Assembly (NCBI GenBank): GCA_020634215.1
Contig: JACKCD010000031.1
Span: 1 to 64,000, forward strand
DNA: 64,000 nt
Direction: 5' to 3'
Source of the DNA: Ardenticatenaceae bacterium
GTDB taxonomy: Bacteria; Chloroflexota; Anaerolineae; Promineifilales; Promineifilaceae
Shown piece by piece: positions 17,271 through 26,407 of the stretch (the first letter of the stretch is position 1; the number at the start of each line of letters is the position of its first letter). The notes under the pieces were generated by a model. That model was not told the DNA's origin and searched no databases. It saw only the letters and a program-made list of their open reading frames with translations. Position numbers and translations under genes: made by a program.

Positions 17271-19525
17271 TGATTCGCCAATCGCCGCACATAATTGACC
17301 AAGTGCCACGTCTCTTCGCTGCTAAATTGTTCCTCAAAGGCCGGCATCGGTGTCCCCTCAATCCCCGTGCGAATCCAATAATAAAGGTCGCCATCGGGGT
17401 GGGTCGCGGTATGACCGCTGGCAAAATCCACCGGCGGCGGGTTGAGCGATAGCGCCGTGGGGCCATCACCCCGCCCCAGCTCACCGTGGCAGGTGGCACA
17501 ATTCGTTAAAAATAGCTCCTGCCCAATGGCTATCGAATTTTGGTCGGGCACAATAGGATTAGTGAGGAATTTGGAGGGGGTGTATTCCACATCAAAAAAG
17601 GTGAACAGATACCCCGCCCCCAGCCAGAAGGCAAAAATGGACATCAGCAGCAGCGGCACAAGCTGCCACTCTCGCTTGGCAGCTCGCGTGGCGATAAACC
17701 CCCAGCTAATTGCCAGCAGCACGATAATTGCGCCGTAGCCCAGGCTGCCCAGCAGCGTCATAAAGTTGGCCGCCCGCTGCAGCCAGCTAACCCCTTGCTC
17801 AGCATTGACAATTTCACCACCCAATCCGGCTTCCATTCGATAGGGGACAAAGGTGTCAAAGGCGTTAGGACGGCGAATTGCCACCTCCATTTGCCAGCCG
17901 CCGATGAGGCTGATGAAGTTGCCTTCGATGCGATAGGTGCCGTTTTCCTGCCGTTCGGCCTCCACTTCGTTCGCTCCCATCGAACGACCCAGGAAGGTGA
18001 AGCGGTAGGAAATTTCGTCTATGTCGGTGACTAAACGGCCGTTCTCATCAAACACCGCCACGTCAAAACTATTCCATCCCACCAACGCCGGTTCCACCGT
18101 CAGCTCTACGTTGAGGTCGTCGGCCGTTTGGCTGATGACAGTGCGCCCCGGCTCGTTGCCCAGCAGCGGCGCATCCACCCCGCGCTGGATGTCGGCCAAA
18201 AAGCCGGCCGCCAAAATAAGCAGCAGCGCCGTCACCGCTTCCGCCGTCACCACCAATCGGAAACGACGCAAAACGGCCGTTACTGCCGCCCCCTTCGCCT
18301 CGCCGTCATACAGCTTGTTCAGCCGAGGCTTGATGAGTACCAAATTGACCCCCGCCAGGGCAAAGGCCAGCAGTGCCAGCCCCAGCTTGCCCAGCAGCAC
18401 CCGCCCATACAGCGTGCCCACCAGTTCCGTCCAACTGCCCACGTGCTGTGCCGCCAGATAGCCGCCGCTCAGCAGCAGCCCTCCCACAGCCAGTGCCGCC
18501 AGCACGGAAAAGTTCAGAATCAGGCTGAGGTTAAGCCAGGTTCGCACTTCTTCTTCCAGCCGCCGCGCCTGCGCCACGGCCACGCCCAAATAGACCAGCC
18601 CGCCCACCCAAATGGCGGCGGCAACGGTGTGGGCGAGATCAACGGCCGTTGCCTGTGTCGAATCGAGCAGCAGGGCGGCACTGTGGCTGATGAGCGAGGT
18701 GGTGCAGGCCAACGCCACGCCCACAACCACGCCCGCATACAGCAGCCACGGCTGGGGGTTGCGCCGCAGTTGCCAGAGGAGAAGGGTGATAACGGCCGTT
18801 AATCCCAACCGCAGCAGCCACATCCGCCCAAACTGCGTCCTGGCCCAACTGTCAATGTTGCTGCCAAACGCCGCCACCTGGTCTACCAGTACCACCAGCA
18901 GCCCTAAGCCCAACAACCCCACACCAATCCAGGCAATAGTCAGACCACGCTGCATTTGCACCACATCCAGCGCCACTTCGTCGGCCGACAAATCGTCTAC
19001 GGTGGCAAATACGGGGTTCCACACCAGCAGACGGAAGATGAAGAGACCGAGGAGGAGAGAAACGGCCGTTAATGTCAACCATCGTGCCACCGCGCTCCAC
19101 AGCGAAAGCTGCGCCCGCAGGCTCGTATCCGTTGCCACTGGAGCCGCCTCTGCCCCCACCCCAAACGAAAACGTCCCGCTGGTGGTATGGCCGTCCACCG
19201 CCGACAACACCTGCCAGCTTACCAAATACGCCCCTTCGCTCAGCTCCGGCAGCGTCACAAACAAGGCCATATTCTCATCACGCCCCTGCACCGACCCCAC
19301 CGCCACTTCCTCCCCGGCATGGGTCAACACCTCAATCTTGCTCAACTCCGGTACCACCGGCTCATTAAAACGAATCGCAATCTCTTCGGGAACCACATCA
19401 AGCCGCGCATTTTCACGCGGCAGCGAGCTAACCGGGATGGCGTGTGCAGATACCTGCTGTACAAAAAGCAGCAAGCTGCCCAGCAGCACCAGCAGTGACC
19501 ATATTTTGTGTCTTGGATGAAACAT
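17267..19525 (-). CDS. CopC-CopD-cytochrome c fusion, copper-handling membrane protein
   Basis: 752 residues. A signal peptide ends at QVSAHA. A CopC beta-barrel follows (AIPVSSLPRENARLDV; IRFNEPV; DGHTTSGTFSFGV), with the N-terminal His and downstream His as likely copper ligands. A CopD-type membrane part with about eight helices spans roughly residues 150-450. A periplasmic beta domain (about 470-580) and one or two further helices come next. The protein ends in a class-I cytochrome c domain with NCATCHGELGRGDG (Cys-x-x-Cys-His) and a Met ligand near GTPMPAF. CopCD proteins import or buffer copper; a covalent haem domain on the end is unusual and suggests electron transfer to copper, or supply to a terminal oxidase. 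It is the last gene of a four-gene unit with two DUF3105 proteins. Confidence 0.88.
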   Translation of the reverse strand: MFHPRHKIWSLLVLLGSLLLFVQQVSAHAIPVSSLPRENARLDVVPEEIAIRFNEPVVPELSKIEVLTHAGEEVAVGSVQGRDENMALFVTLPELSEGAYLVSWQVLSAVDGHTTSGTFSFGVGAEAAPVATDTSLRAQLSLWSAVARWLTLTAVSLLLGLFIFRLLVWNPVFATVDDLSADEVALDVVQMQRGLTIAWIGVGLLGLGLLVVLVDQVAAFGSNIDSWARTQFGRMWLLRLGLTAVITLLLWQLRRNPQPWLLYAGVVVGVALACTTSLISHSAALLLDSTQATAVDLAHTVAAAIWVGGLVYLGVAVAQARRLEEEVRTWLNLSLILNFSVLAALAVGGLLLSGGYLAAQHVGSWTELVGTLYGRVLLGKLGLALLAFALAGVNLVLIKPRLNKLYDGEAKGAAVTAVLRRFRLVVTAEAVTALLLILAAGFLADIQRGVDAPLLGNEPGRTVISQTADDLNVELTVEPALVGWNSFDVAVFDENGRLVTDIDEISYRFTFLGRSMGANEVEAERQENGTYRIEGNFISLIGGWQMEVAIRRPNAFDTFVPYRMEAGLGGEIVNAEQGVSWLQRAANFMTLLGSLGYGAIIVLLAISWGFIATRAAKREWQLVPLLLMSIFAFWLGAGYLFTFFDVEYTPSKFLTNPIVPDQNSIAIGQELFLTNCATCHGELGRGDGPTALSLNPPPVDFASGHTATHPDGDLYYWIRTGIEGTPMPAFEEQFSSEETWHLVNYVRRLANQ

Positions 19526-19538
19526 CTTTCATGGGGCA

Positions 19539-19610
19539 GTAATCGGTAATCAGTAATCAATAATCAGTGGCACCAACCGATTACTGATTACTGATTACCG
19601 TTTACCGTTT
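19539..19610. repeat. TAATCAGTAATC-type hairpin repeat
   Basis: CGGTAATCAGTAATC units face CGATTACTGATTACTGATTACC units around TGGCACCAA. It lies between the small periplasmic protein gene (its stop is inside the repeat) and the CopC-CopD gene. As an mRNA hairpin it could modulate read-through or stability within the unit. Confidence 0.75.
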
Positions 19611-20183
19611 ACGTATGAGGCTAAAAGCCGCCAGAGCCACGCCCAGCACGCCAATACCCAAGCCGATATACGCCATCGTTCGGGCGGCTTGCAGGTCGGC
19701 TTGCAGGGTGGCAATGTCGGCTTGCAGGTCGCGGGCAGCAGGTGCCGCTTCGGGAAACTGAATGCGGGAGGCATCAAAAACTTCTTCCGGCTCCACCACC
19801 ACATCCACATCCTCGTCCTCAATAAAACCAAACAAGTGGACGGCGTATTGACCGCGCACGGTGGGAAAAATTTCGGCGGTGTAATAGCCATCGGTGGGGG
19901 TAGCCGACAAGTTGGAGCGGAAAGTGCGGCCACCGTACTCGACTTCCAAATCCATCGTGCCATCCACGCCATTAACTGGGTTGTCGTCCTGATCTAATAT
20001 TTCAATAACCAGGGCGTTACGCTCGCCTACAATGGCTGGCTCGGCACGCCAACCAACAATGATGACGTAGGGGCCAACTTCGACGCGGGAATGGGCTAAA
20101 GCGGGTTGGCTGTAAAGCAACAGCGTACCCAAAATCAAGGGGAGCAATATAAGTTTGCTCCAAGTTGTTGCTCGAATGTGCAT
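19602..20183 (-). CDS. Exported membrane-anchored protein, YtkA/FixH-like beta domain
   Basis: 193 residues. The signal peptide (LILLPLILGTLLLYSQPALA) is cut before HSRVEVGPY. A beta-sandwich of about 110 residues with the phrase VGPYVIIVGWRAEPAIVGERN follows, then a short helical stretch (LQADIATLQADLQAAR) and a C-terminal transmembrane helix with RKR at the end. The protein would therefore face the outside on a stalk. The fold resembles YtkA/FixH-like domains often found with copper and cytochrome oxidase genes. GAGGT lies before the ATG. It lies between the DUF3105 pair and CopC-CopD on the same strand, with ten bases to the gene upstream. Confidence 0.7.
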   Translation of the reverse strand: MHIRATTWSKLILLPLILGTLLLYSQPALAHSRVEVGPYVIIVGWRAEPAIVGERNALVIEILDQDDNPVNGVDGTMDLEVEYGGRTFRSNLSATPTDGYYTAEIFPTVRGQYAVHLFGFIEDEDVDVVVEPEEVFDASRIQFPEAAPAARDLQADIATLQADLQAARTMAYIGLGIGVLGVALAAFSLIRKR

Positions 20184-20193
20184 AGAACCTCAC

Positions 20194-20775
20194 CTAGCCA
20201 GTCGGGATGCCCGTACCGCGATCACAGGTTGCCCCGCGTTCGGGGGTTTGCGGCCCGACAATGTATTTTTCCAGGAATTGATCGATCCGGCCGTCATCGG
20301 CCGAATCCACAGATAACTGGATGCCCCATGCCGTTAGCACGATGGGGCTGGTTTGATCCGGCCACGGGCTAAGCAGCACAAAACTTTGCTCCCGCGCCCG
20401 TGCTTTCAAGCTCTCGATTTGATCGGCCGGCAAATCGGGGGCGTAAGTCATCCAAACCGCGCCGTGTTCCATGGAATGGACAGCGTGTTTGCCCTCAACC
20501 GGCTCATCATAAATGCCGCAGTTTTGCCAGGTGTCGTTGTGAATGCCACCGGCCGGCGGCAAACCACCAAAATCGTAGACAACCGTGTTATCATGCCCCC
20601 GTCCTGGACGAGGGAAGACAACGATCCCCTCAATGGCTGGCTCTGGCCGCACATTTAAATAGAGTAAATACCCAAGCCCCATTACTGCCAGTGCCACCGC
20701 ACCGACAATGATCCAGGTCATATTCATCCCACCAGTTGGCCCGGATGGGGCCGTTCTTCTTCTTGCTGTTGTCAT
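20194..20775 (-). CDS. DUF3105 protein
   Basis: 193 residues from ATG 20775 (GGAG six bases upstream; a TTG four codons earlier is less likely). One N-terminal transmembrane helix (WIIVGAVALAVMGLGYLLY) is followed by an extracytoplasmic DUF3105 domain. Its hallmarks are visible: PPAGGIHNDTWQNCGIYDEP, then VHSMEHGAVWMTY, and a C-terminal Cys (GATCDRG). The invariant His and Cys residues suggest metal binding, perhaps copper given the neighbour, but function is unknown. It is 41 bases downstream of a second DUF3105 gene. Confidence 0.85.
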   Translation of the reverse strand: MTTARRRTAPSGPTGGMNMTWIIVGAVALAVMGLGYLLYLNVRPEPAIEGIVVFPRPGRGHDNTVVYDFGGLPPAGGIHNDTWQNCGIYDEPVEGKHAVHSMEHGAVWMTYAPDLPADQIESLKARAREQSFVLLSPWPDQTSPIVLTAWGIQLSVDSADDGRIDQFLEKYIVGPQTPERGATCDRGTGIPTG

Positions 20776-20816
20776 CGTCTTCTCCAAGTTTCCCGTTTAT
20801 ATAAAAGTTTATTCAC

Positions 20817-21428
20817 TTAACCAAGCGGTGTCCCCCGGCCGCCATCACAGCTTGCCCCGCGTTCTGGCCCCCGTGTGTTGGTATACCGATCCACAAATTT
20901 CTCTAAGCGTTCATCAGTCACTGAATTTAGCTCAAGCTGCAAGTCCCAGGCGGTTAAAACCACCTGGCTCGTTTGCTCTGGGTAAGGGGCGAGTAAAATA
21001 CGGCCGTTTTTCAGTGCCACATCTTCCAAAACTTGCACCTCATCTATGGACAAATCAGGCTGATAGGTAATCCAGATGGCTCCATGCTCCATAGAATGAA
21101 TGGCATATTGAGCCTCAACCGGCGTATCATAAATACCACAGTTTTGCCAGGTTGGGTTATGGGGGCCACCCATGGGCGGTTTTGCCCCAAAAGGAATTTG
21201 CAAAGCAGCATCATGCTGATTGCCAGGTATCTCTCTCTCTGCGAAAACAACACCAGCCACATCTGGTTCAAACAAACGGTATGTAAATAGCCCCAGCAAC
21301 CCCAGCACAACAATAGCTATGGGAATCCAGAGGCGAAGCTGCTTCATTCGCTGCTCACGCTCAAGCTGCAAGCGGCGCTCCTCACGGCGATTTTTTTGTT
21401 GGTTGCTGTTGATAGGACGCTTACTCAT
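20817..21428 (-). CDS. DUF3105 protein, second copy
   Basis: 203 residues from ATG 21428, chosen because AGGA precedes it and the longer frame adds unrelated residues. A basic N-terminus (RREERRLQLEREQRMKQLR) leads into one transmembrane helix and the DUF3105 domain, with GPHNPTWQNCGIYDTP, IHSMEHGAIWITY and GASCDGG. It keeps every conserved His/Cys found in the downstream copy, so both are likely functional, perhaps as a heteromer. It is the first gene of the copper-associated unit, and no clear promoter was identified. Confidence 0.85.
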   Translation of the reverse strand: MSKRPINSNQQKNRREERRLQLEREQRMKQLRLWIPIAIVVLGLLGLFTYRLFEPDVAGVVFAEREIPGNQHDAALQIPFGAKPPMGGPHNPTWQNCGIYDTPVEAQYAIHSMEHGAIWITYQPDLSIDEVQVLEDVALKNGRILLAPYPEQTSQVVLTAWDLQLELNSVTDERLEKFVDRYTNTRGPERGASCDGGRGTPLG

Positions 21429-21616
21429 GTTGCCATTCCTTGAAAAACAGGTATGTGTGTAAAATGCCCAGACAAATTTACGCCAACTTATTATCCCCGC
21501 AAGTGGTTGTTGTATCAACCTTGCTGCCTAGCCAACTGGAGATTCTAAATAATTGCTCAAAAATGGGGGGTGGTCATATTTTACTACGGGAATGGTAAGA
21601 ATTGTTTGGGCTTTAC

Positions 21617-21625
21617 TGCTATAAT
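21617..21625 (+). promoter_or_regulatory. Extended -10 promoter (TGCTATAAT)
   Basis: TGC-TATAAT ends ten bases before ATG 21636. With the usual 6-base gap to the transcription start, the leader would be only about four nucleotides. No -35 box at a good distance is visible, which is normal for extended -10 promoters. The same TGCTATAAT is seen at 36507-36515. Confidence 0.55.
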
Positions 21626-21635
21626 GCGGGGCTAT

Positions 21636-22634
21636 ATGCAAGATAGCAACCATTCAAACCGTCGTCAGATGTGGCTGGGAGCCTTGGTCAGTATCCTCAG
21701 CCTGGGGGCGATTTTCTTTTTTATTGAGCCAACTGCCATTTGGGCAGCATTACAAACGGCTAACTACAGTTATTTGCTGTTAACGGCCGTTGGTATCACC
21801 CTCTTTCTCCTGCTCCGCGCCATTCGCTGGCGTTTTTTGCTGCGCAATGAAGCCCCCTTTGCAACCATCTTTCACATCCAAAGCGTTGGCTACCTGGTCA
21901 CCAACCTGCTGCCGCTGCGCGTGGGGGATGTAGCGCGGGCGGTGCTAATTGGCAGCGTGCCGCCTATTACGCTGGCGCGGGGGCTTTCAACCATGGTGGT
22001 GGAGCGGGTGTTGGACATGCTTTTTGTGGTCACACTGCTGCCGTTTACGCTGGCAGAAGTTGAAGCCATCCCAACCTGGATGCAGTCGGCGGCGCGAGCT
22101 TCAGGGTTTGCGGCGGTGGCGTCCATTGTGCTGCTGGTGCTGGCGGCCAATCAACGGCCGTTTGTCCGCCGTCTCGCCACCCTCATCCTCCAACGCATTC
22201 CCCGTTTAGACCAGGAAACTTGGCTGCGGCGGCTCGACGACCTGTTGACCGGGCTAAGCAGCCTGACCCGCCTGGGTGAAGGCGGGGTTTTAATTACCCT
22301 CAGCATTTTGCTTTGGCTGCCTATTTTAGGCGCGTACTACATGGCCTTAACGGCCGTTCACATCCAACCCACCTGGTCAATGGCCGCCTTTGTCTTCTGC
22401 GCCTCTGCCTTCAGTGTCGCCCTACCCTCTTCGCCAGGGCAAATTGGCGTTTTTCACGCCAGCGTCATTGCCGCCCTGCAAATTTCAGGGCAACCAGAAG
22501 CCGCATCAGCCAGCTTCGCCTTTCTCTACCACGCCCTCAACCTCCTGCTCATGGTCATCTTGGGACTATATGGTCTCCGCAGCACCGGCTCAACATTTAG
22601 CAAAGTCATAGCCGCTATCCGGCTGCGGCGCTAG
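21636..22634 (+). CDS. Flippase-like integral membrane protein (LPG synthase TM-region / UPF0104 family)
   Basis: 332 residues with about eight helices, and the family signature RAIRWRFLLRNEAP near residue 60 followed by LLPLRVGDVARAVLIG. The C-terminal half has SLPSSPGQIGVFHASVIAAL in slightly different wording (ALPSSPGQIGVFHA), again typical. These proteins are membrane parts of lysyl-phosphatidylglycerol synthases or stand-alone lipid and glycolipid translocation proteins; no synthase domain is attached here. ATG 21636 is favoured over upstream starts because the -10 box at 21620-21625 would otherwise lie inside the gene. A glycosyltransferase follows two genes downstream, so a role in cell-envelope lipids is possible. 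Confidence 0.8.
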   Translation: MQDSNHSNRRQMWLGALVSILSLGAIFFFIEPTAIWAALQTANYSYLLLTAVGITLFLLLRAIRWRFLLRNEAPFATIFHIQSVGYLVTNLLPLRVGDVARAVLIGSVPPITLARGLSTMVVERVLDMLFVVTLLPFTLAEVEAIPTWMQSAARASGFAAVASIVLLVLAANQRPFVRRLATLILQRIPRLDQETWLRRLDDLLTGLSSLTRLGEGGVLITLSILLWLPILGAYYMALTAVHIQPTWSMAAFVFCASAFSVALPSSPGQIGVFHASVIAALQISGQPEAASASFAFLYHALNLLLMVILGLYGLRSTGSTFSKVIAAIRLRR

Positions 22635-22748
22635 TAATGTATATGTAAACAAAGCCGTGTATAATAAGCTACTTGAATCATGTACCAAATCGGCTTAGAG
22701 GCTTGCTAATAACAAGCCCAAAATGTAAATAAGCTATCCTTGCCTTTT

Positions 22749-24704
22749 ATGAAGAATTTGTCTCATTTGCCCCTTGGCACCAAGCTCATCCTCGTCATCG
22801 CTGTGACCCTGCTGTTTTTGTTGGGGCTTATCATGTATTTCACCTCCCGCAACATGGGTATTATCACCACCGAGACAGGGGAGCAACGCGCCTTAGAAGA
22901 AGTAACGGTATTCAGCATCCGTTTTAGCCAAGTACAAGGAGAGCTTTTGGTGGCCTCCAAGCTGTTGGCAAGCAGTTCGGGCTTGATTAGAGCCATTGAA
23001 AACCAGGATAGCGAACAAATCGAGGCCATCTTTAGCACCGAAGCTGCCGTTCTCAATTTTCACGACATTGATATTGTTGACCAACATGGACAACGCCTGC
23101 TTACGGTAGTTGGAGCGGGTGACACCTTTGATCAAGGACAAGAGGATTTGCTGCTATACTCTGCGCTTCAAGGGGTTGAAACCGCCGATTTAATCGTTGA
23201 AGAAGAAGGTGAAAATGGTTTTGAAGCACGGCTGGCAACGGCCGTTCCCATCTACGCCGCCAACGGCAACATCATCGGGGCACTGCTTACCAGCCACAAA
23301 GTAGATGGTGCATTCCTGGCTGACCTCAACTTTCATCGGGACAATATTCAGTTTTTATTTATTGCAGAAGAGCGGTTGTTATCCCAAAGCTGGGAGGTCG
23401 CCTCGTCTGCCGATCAGAACACGTTGGAAACGGCCGTTTTAGACCCCACCCTCCTCGCTGCGGCTGAAAATGGCGACGTGAACGTTCGCCCGCTTTCTCT
23501 CATCATTGACAACACACTCTACTACTTTGTCTCCTATACCCCCATCAAACTGCGCGAGGTGATCAAAGGGACTGCCATTATCCTAGTCAAACAGCCAGAG
23601 CCGTTTCTGTATCTCCGTCAACTGCGCCTCCTCTTTATGAGCATTATGGTAACCACCAGCATTCTGGCTATGACAACCATGGGCTTATTCGTGCGGCGGC
23701 TTGTGACTACCCCGCTGCGCGAGCTGACCACAGCCACTAAGCAAATGGCGGGGGGCAATTTGCAAGCCCGTGCCGACATTCAGACCGACGACGAAATGGG
23801 AGAACTGGGCCGCAGCTTTAACGAGATGGCCGCCCGCTTGGAGCGCATTCTCAACACCTTGGAAAGCCGCGTCGCCCAGCGCACGGCCGATCTTTCGGCC
23901 AGCAATGAGCAGCTACAGCAGGAAATTAGTCAACGTATTCAGGCTGAAGAAGCACTGATTCGGTCACGCGATATTGCGCTGGAAGCGAACCGGCTTAAAA
24001 CCGAGCTGTTAGCCAACGTCAGCCATGAACTTCGCACCCCGCTTAACGGCATTATGGGGTTTGCCGAGATTATGCAGGAGCGCATTCCAGGGCCGCTAAC
24101 GCCCAAACAGGCAGAGATGACCGGCAAAATCGTTGAAAGCACGCTTTATCTGACGACGATTGTGAATGATTTGCTGAATCAGGCACAGCTTGAGGCGGGC
24201 AAAATGCAGTTAGAAATGGTTGCCTGTAACCCTGCCTCCTTGGTTCTGGAGGTACGCGAACAGCTACAGCCGTTGGCAAGGGCGAAGGGGATTGAATTAA
24301 CGGCCGTTATTGCCCCCACCACCCCCACTACCATCACCACCGACCCCACCCGCCTGCGCCAGGTGTTGATGAACCTAGTCAGCAACGGCATCAAATTTAC
24401 CGACAACGGGCGGGTAGAAATAGAAGCGAGTGGGGGAGAAAACGGCCGTTGGCTGCTTCAGGTTCACGACACCGGCATTGGTATTCCCGCCGAAGCCCAC
24501 GACCGCATTTTTGAACCGTTCCGCCAAGTAGATGGTTCCGCAACCCGCCGTCACCAGGGCACCGGGCTGGGGCTGTCCATCGTCCGCGAGCTTGTCGCCA
24601 TGATGGGCGGTCGTGTCACATTGCAAAGCCACGTAGGGCAAGGCAGCACCTTTGTCATTGATCTGCCCATCGCCCAGCCACAGCCAGTTGAAGCAGTTGC
24701 CTAA
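22749..24704 (+). CDS. Membrane sensor histidine kinase (extracytoplasmic sensor, HAMP, HisKA, HATPase)
   Basis: 651 residues from ATG 22749. A first helix (LILVIAVTLLFLLGLIMYF) precedes an extracytoplasmic sensor of about 260 residues (double-CACHE-like). A second helix follows near residue 300, then HAMP (RRLVTTPLRELTTATKQMAG) and a coiled coil. HisKA has NVSHELRTPLNGIMGF (phospho-His). The ATP-binding domain shows NLVSNGIKFT (N box), DTGIGIPAE (G1) and GTGLGLSIV (G2). No response regulator is adjacent, so its partner is elsewhere. It is followed after only three bases by a glycosyltransferase gene, which it may control or simply share a transcript with. A TATAAT at 22660-22665 could be its -10. 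Confidence 0.9.
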   Translation: MKNLSHLPLGTKLILVIAVTLLFLLGLIMYFTSRNMGIITTETGEQRALEEVTVFSIRFSQVQGELLVASKLLASSSGLIRAIENQDSEQIEAIFSTEAAVLNFHDIDIVDQHGQRLLTVVGAGDTFDQGQEDLLLYSALQGVETADLIVEEEGENGFEARLATAVPIYAANGNIIGALLTSHKVDGAFLADLNFHRDNIQFLFIAEERLLSQSWEVASSADQNTLETAVLDPTLLAAAENGDVNVRPLSLIIDNTLYYFVSYTPIKLREVIKGTAIILVKQPEPFLYLRQLRLLFMSIMVTTSILAMTTMGLFVRRLVTTPLRELTTATKQMAGGNLQARADIQTDDEMGELGRSFNEMAARLERILNTLESRVAQRTADLSASNEQLQQEISQRIQAEEALIRSRDIALEANRLKTELLANVSHELRTPLNGIMGFAEIMQERIPGPLTPKQAEMTGKIVESTLYLTTIVNDLLNQAQLEAGKMQLEMVACNPASLVLEVREQLQPLARAKGIELTAVIAPTTPTTITTDPTRLRQVLMNLVSNGIKFTDNGRVEIEASGGENGRWLLQVHDTGIGIPAEAHDRIFEPFRQVDGSATRRHQGTGLGLSIVRELVAMMGGRVTLQSHVGQGSTFVIDLPIAQPQPVEAVA

Positions 24705-24707
24705 TTT

Positions 24708-25931
24708 ATGAAAATCCTCCAAGTCTTAACCTATTACCGCCCCTGGACAAGCGGCTTGACGATCTACGTCGAGCGGCTGAGCAAAGCGTTAGTTCAACTC
24801 GGCCACGATGTTACTGTCCTTACTTCCCAATATGACCCCAACCTGCCCCGCTACGAAGTCATGGACGGTGTCAAAGTCATCCGCATTCCCGTCGCCCTCC
24901 GCATCAGCAAAGGGGTCATCATGCCCAGCTTTGGCCCCATGGCTTGGAAATTGGCTCGCCGTGCCGATGTCATCCAACTCCATTTACCCCAGTTTGATGC
25001 CCCCGGTGTGGCTCTGCGCGGCCGGATATTGCATAAACCCGTCGTCCTCACCTACCACTGCGATCTCAACTTGCCGGAAGGGGCATTTAACCGCTTTGTA
25101 GACCGCGTTGTGCTGACCATGAACCGCGCCGCTGGCACCATTGCCAACGCCGTTGCCACCTACACCCGCGACTACGGCGAAAATTCCCCCTATCTCTCGC
25201 TCTACCTCGGCCAAAAGCTCAAAGTCATCCCACCCCCCGTTGAACTGGCCGACTGCACCGACGCTGAAGCCGCCGCCTTCCACGCCCAACACCAGCTTGG
25301 CGACCGCCCCATCATTGGCATTTGTACCCGCCTTGCCACGGAAAAGGGGGTGGAAATTTTGCTGCGGGCACTGCCTATCATCATGGAGGCGTTTCCCAAT
25401 GTGCGCGTGCTGCACGCCGGGCAATATCAAAACGTGCTGGGCGAGGAAGCCTACGCCGCCCGTTTGGCGCCGCTGTTTGCCCAATATGCCGAACAATACA
25501 GCCTGCTGGGCAACCTCAACGGCGCGGCGCTAACGGCGTTTTACAAAAATATTGATGTGCTGACCATCCCCAGCCTCAACAGCACCGAGAGTTTTGGGTT
25601 GGTGCAAATTGAGGCGATGCAAAACGGGGTGCCGGTGGTGTCGTCCAATTTGCCGGGGGTGCGCCAGCCGGTGACGATGACGGGGATGGGGGAGGTGGTT
25701 GCCATTGGCGACCATGAGGCGTTGGCGGCGGCGCTCATCCGCGTGCTGCGCGACAAAGCGGCCTATGTGCGCTCGCCGGAGCTAATTGGTGCCAGCTTTG
25801 CCCCGCTGCAAACGGCCGTTGAATACCTCAACCTATTTGCCAATCTGCAAAACGGCCGTTTTGACCCCACCCCCACTGAACCCACCGCCTACAGCCAGCT
25901 CCGCGCCATGCGGGACGGGTGGAGCCAATGA
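24708..25931 (+). CDS. Glycosyltransferase family 4
   Basis: 407 residues, GT-B fold. The N-terminal domain starts MKILQVLTYYRPWTSGLTIY, with a long loop and YHCDLNLPEG. The C-terminal domain binds the sugar nucleotide: ICTRLATEKGVEILLRALP (Arg and Lys near the diphosphate) and the E-x7-E motif in ESFGLVQIEAMQNGVPVV. The enzyme would transfer a hexose from a nucleotide sugar to a lipid or polysaccharide. It directly follows the histidine kinase, and its stop overlaps the next start (ATGA). Two palindrome copies sit 40 bases apart near the 3' end. Confidence 0.9.
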   Translation: MKILQVLTYYRPWTSGLTIYVERLSKALVQLGHDVTVLTSQYDPNLPRYEVMDGVKVIRIPVALRISKGVIMPSFGPMAWKLARRADVIQLHLPQFDAPGVALRGRILHKPVVLTYHCDLNLPEGAFNRFVDRVVLTMNRAAGTIANAVATYTRDYGENSPYLSLYLGQKLKVIPPPVELADCTDAEAAAFHAQHQLGDRPIIGICTRLATEKGVEILLRALPIIMEAFPNVRVLHAGQYQNVLGEEAYAARLAPLFAQYAEQYSLLGNLNGAALTAFYKNIDVLTIPSLNSTESFGLVQIEAMQNGVPVVSSNLPGVRQPVTMTGMGEVVAIGDHEALAAALIRVLRDKAAYVRSPELIGASFAPLQTAVEYLNLFANLQNGRFDPTPTEPTAYSQLRAMRDGWSQ

Positions 25932-26155
25932 GTAACCCCCGCCGCCAGCGAGAACAGGAAAACCGACGCTATTTGTGGCTGGTTTTGTTGACGCTGGTTG
26001 TTGTGGGCGGCGGGTTGATTGGGCTAATTTACGGGCGAACAGTGCTATTAACGGCCGTTCCCTGTCTCCTCGGCGGGGCAGCCCTCATTCTTGTTCCCTG
26101 GTGGGCACTCACCCTGCTGGAAAAGTGGCGCAACTGGATGGAGCGAGAAGAATAA
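25928..26155 (+). CDS. Small two-helix membrane protein
   Basis: 75 residues. Charged N-terminus (RRQREQENRRYLW), a helix (LVLLTLVVVGGGLIGLIYG), a short loop and a second helix (LLTAVPCLLGGAALILVPWW), then a basic/acidic tail (KWRNWMEREE). No family recognised. The ATG overlaps the glycosyltransferase stop, indicating translational coupling, so it probably assists the envelope glycosylation step or membrane attachment of the upstream enzyme. Confidence 0.7.
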   Translation: MSNPRRQREQENRRYLWLVLLTLVVVGGGLIGLIYGRTVLLTAVPCLLGGAALILVPWWALTLLEKWRNWMEREE

Positions 26156-26199
26156 CACGTTGGCGCAAATAAACGCTGATGGCTACAGTCGCTCTGGTA

Positions 26200-26219
26200 G
26201 GAAAAACGGCCGTTTTTCC
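26200..26219. repeat. 20-bp perfect palindrome around an AACGGCCGTT copy
   Basis: GGAAAAACGGCCGTTTTTCC. Similar A/T-extended versions of the palindrome occur at 26354, 26934, 28958, 29927, 30944 and 61468, all between genes. They could form short hairpins followed by T-runs on either strand. Confidence 0.7.
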
Positions 26220-26296
26220 ACAGAGCAGGCACAAACAAACTCTACACCAAGTTTACGCACAGACAGTTTATCAGATGAAAGGCCGTTGGTTGGGGT

Positions 26297-26332
26297 GGAG
26301 ACTTTAGTTGGAACGTTCCGACTAAAGCCTCC
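26297..26332. repeat. REP-like inverted repeat (CTTTAGTTGGAAC/GTTCCGACTAAAG)
   Basis: Arms 26302-26314 and 26315-26327 match with one mismatch and no loop, and outer GGAG/CTCC bases extend the stem. It lies between two AACGGCCGTT copies in the 250-base gap after the small membrane protein gene. Confidence 0.7.
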
Positions 26333-26407
26333 ACTGCGATACCCGTCAAGATTTGAAAACGGCCGTTTTTCCCACCAGAGCAAGCACCTGCAAAATTTAC
26401 CCTGCGT

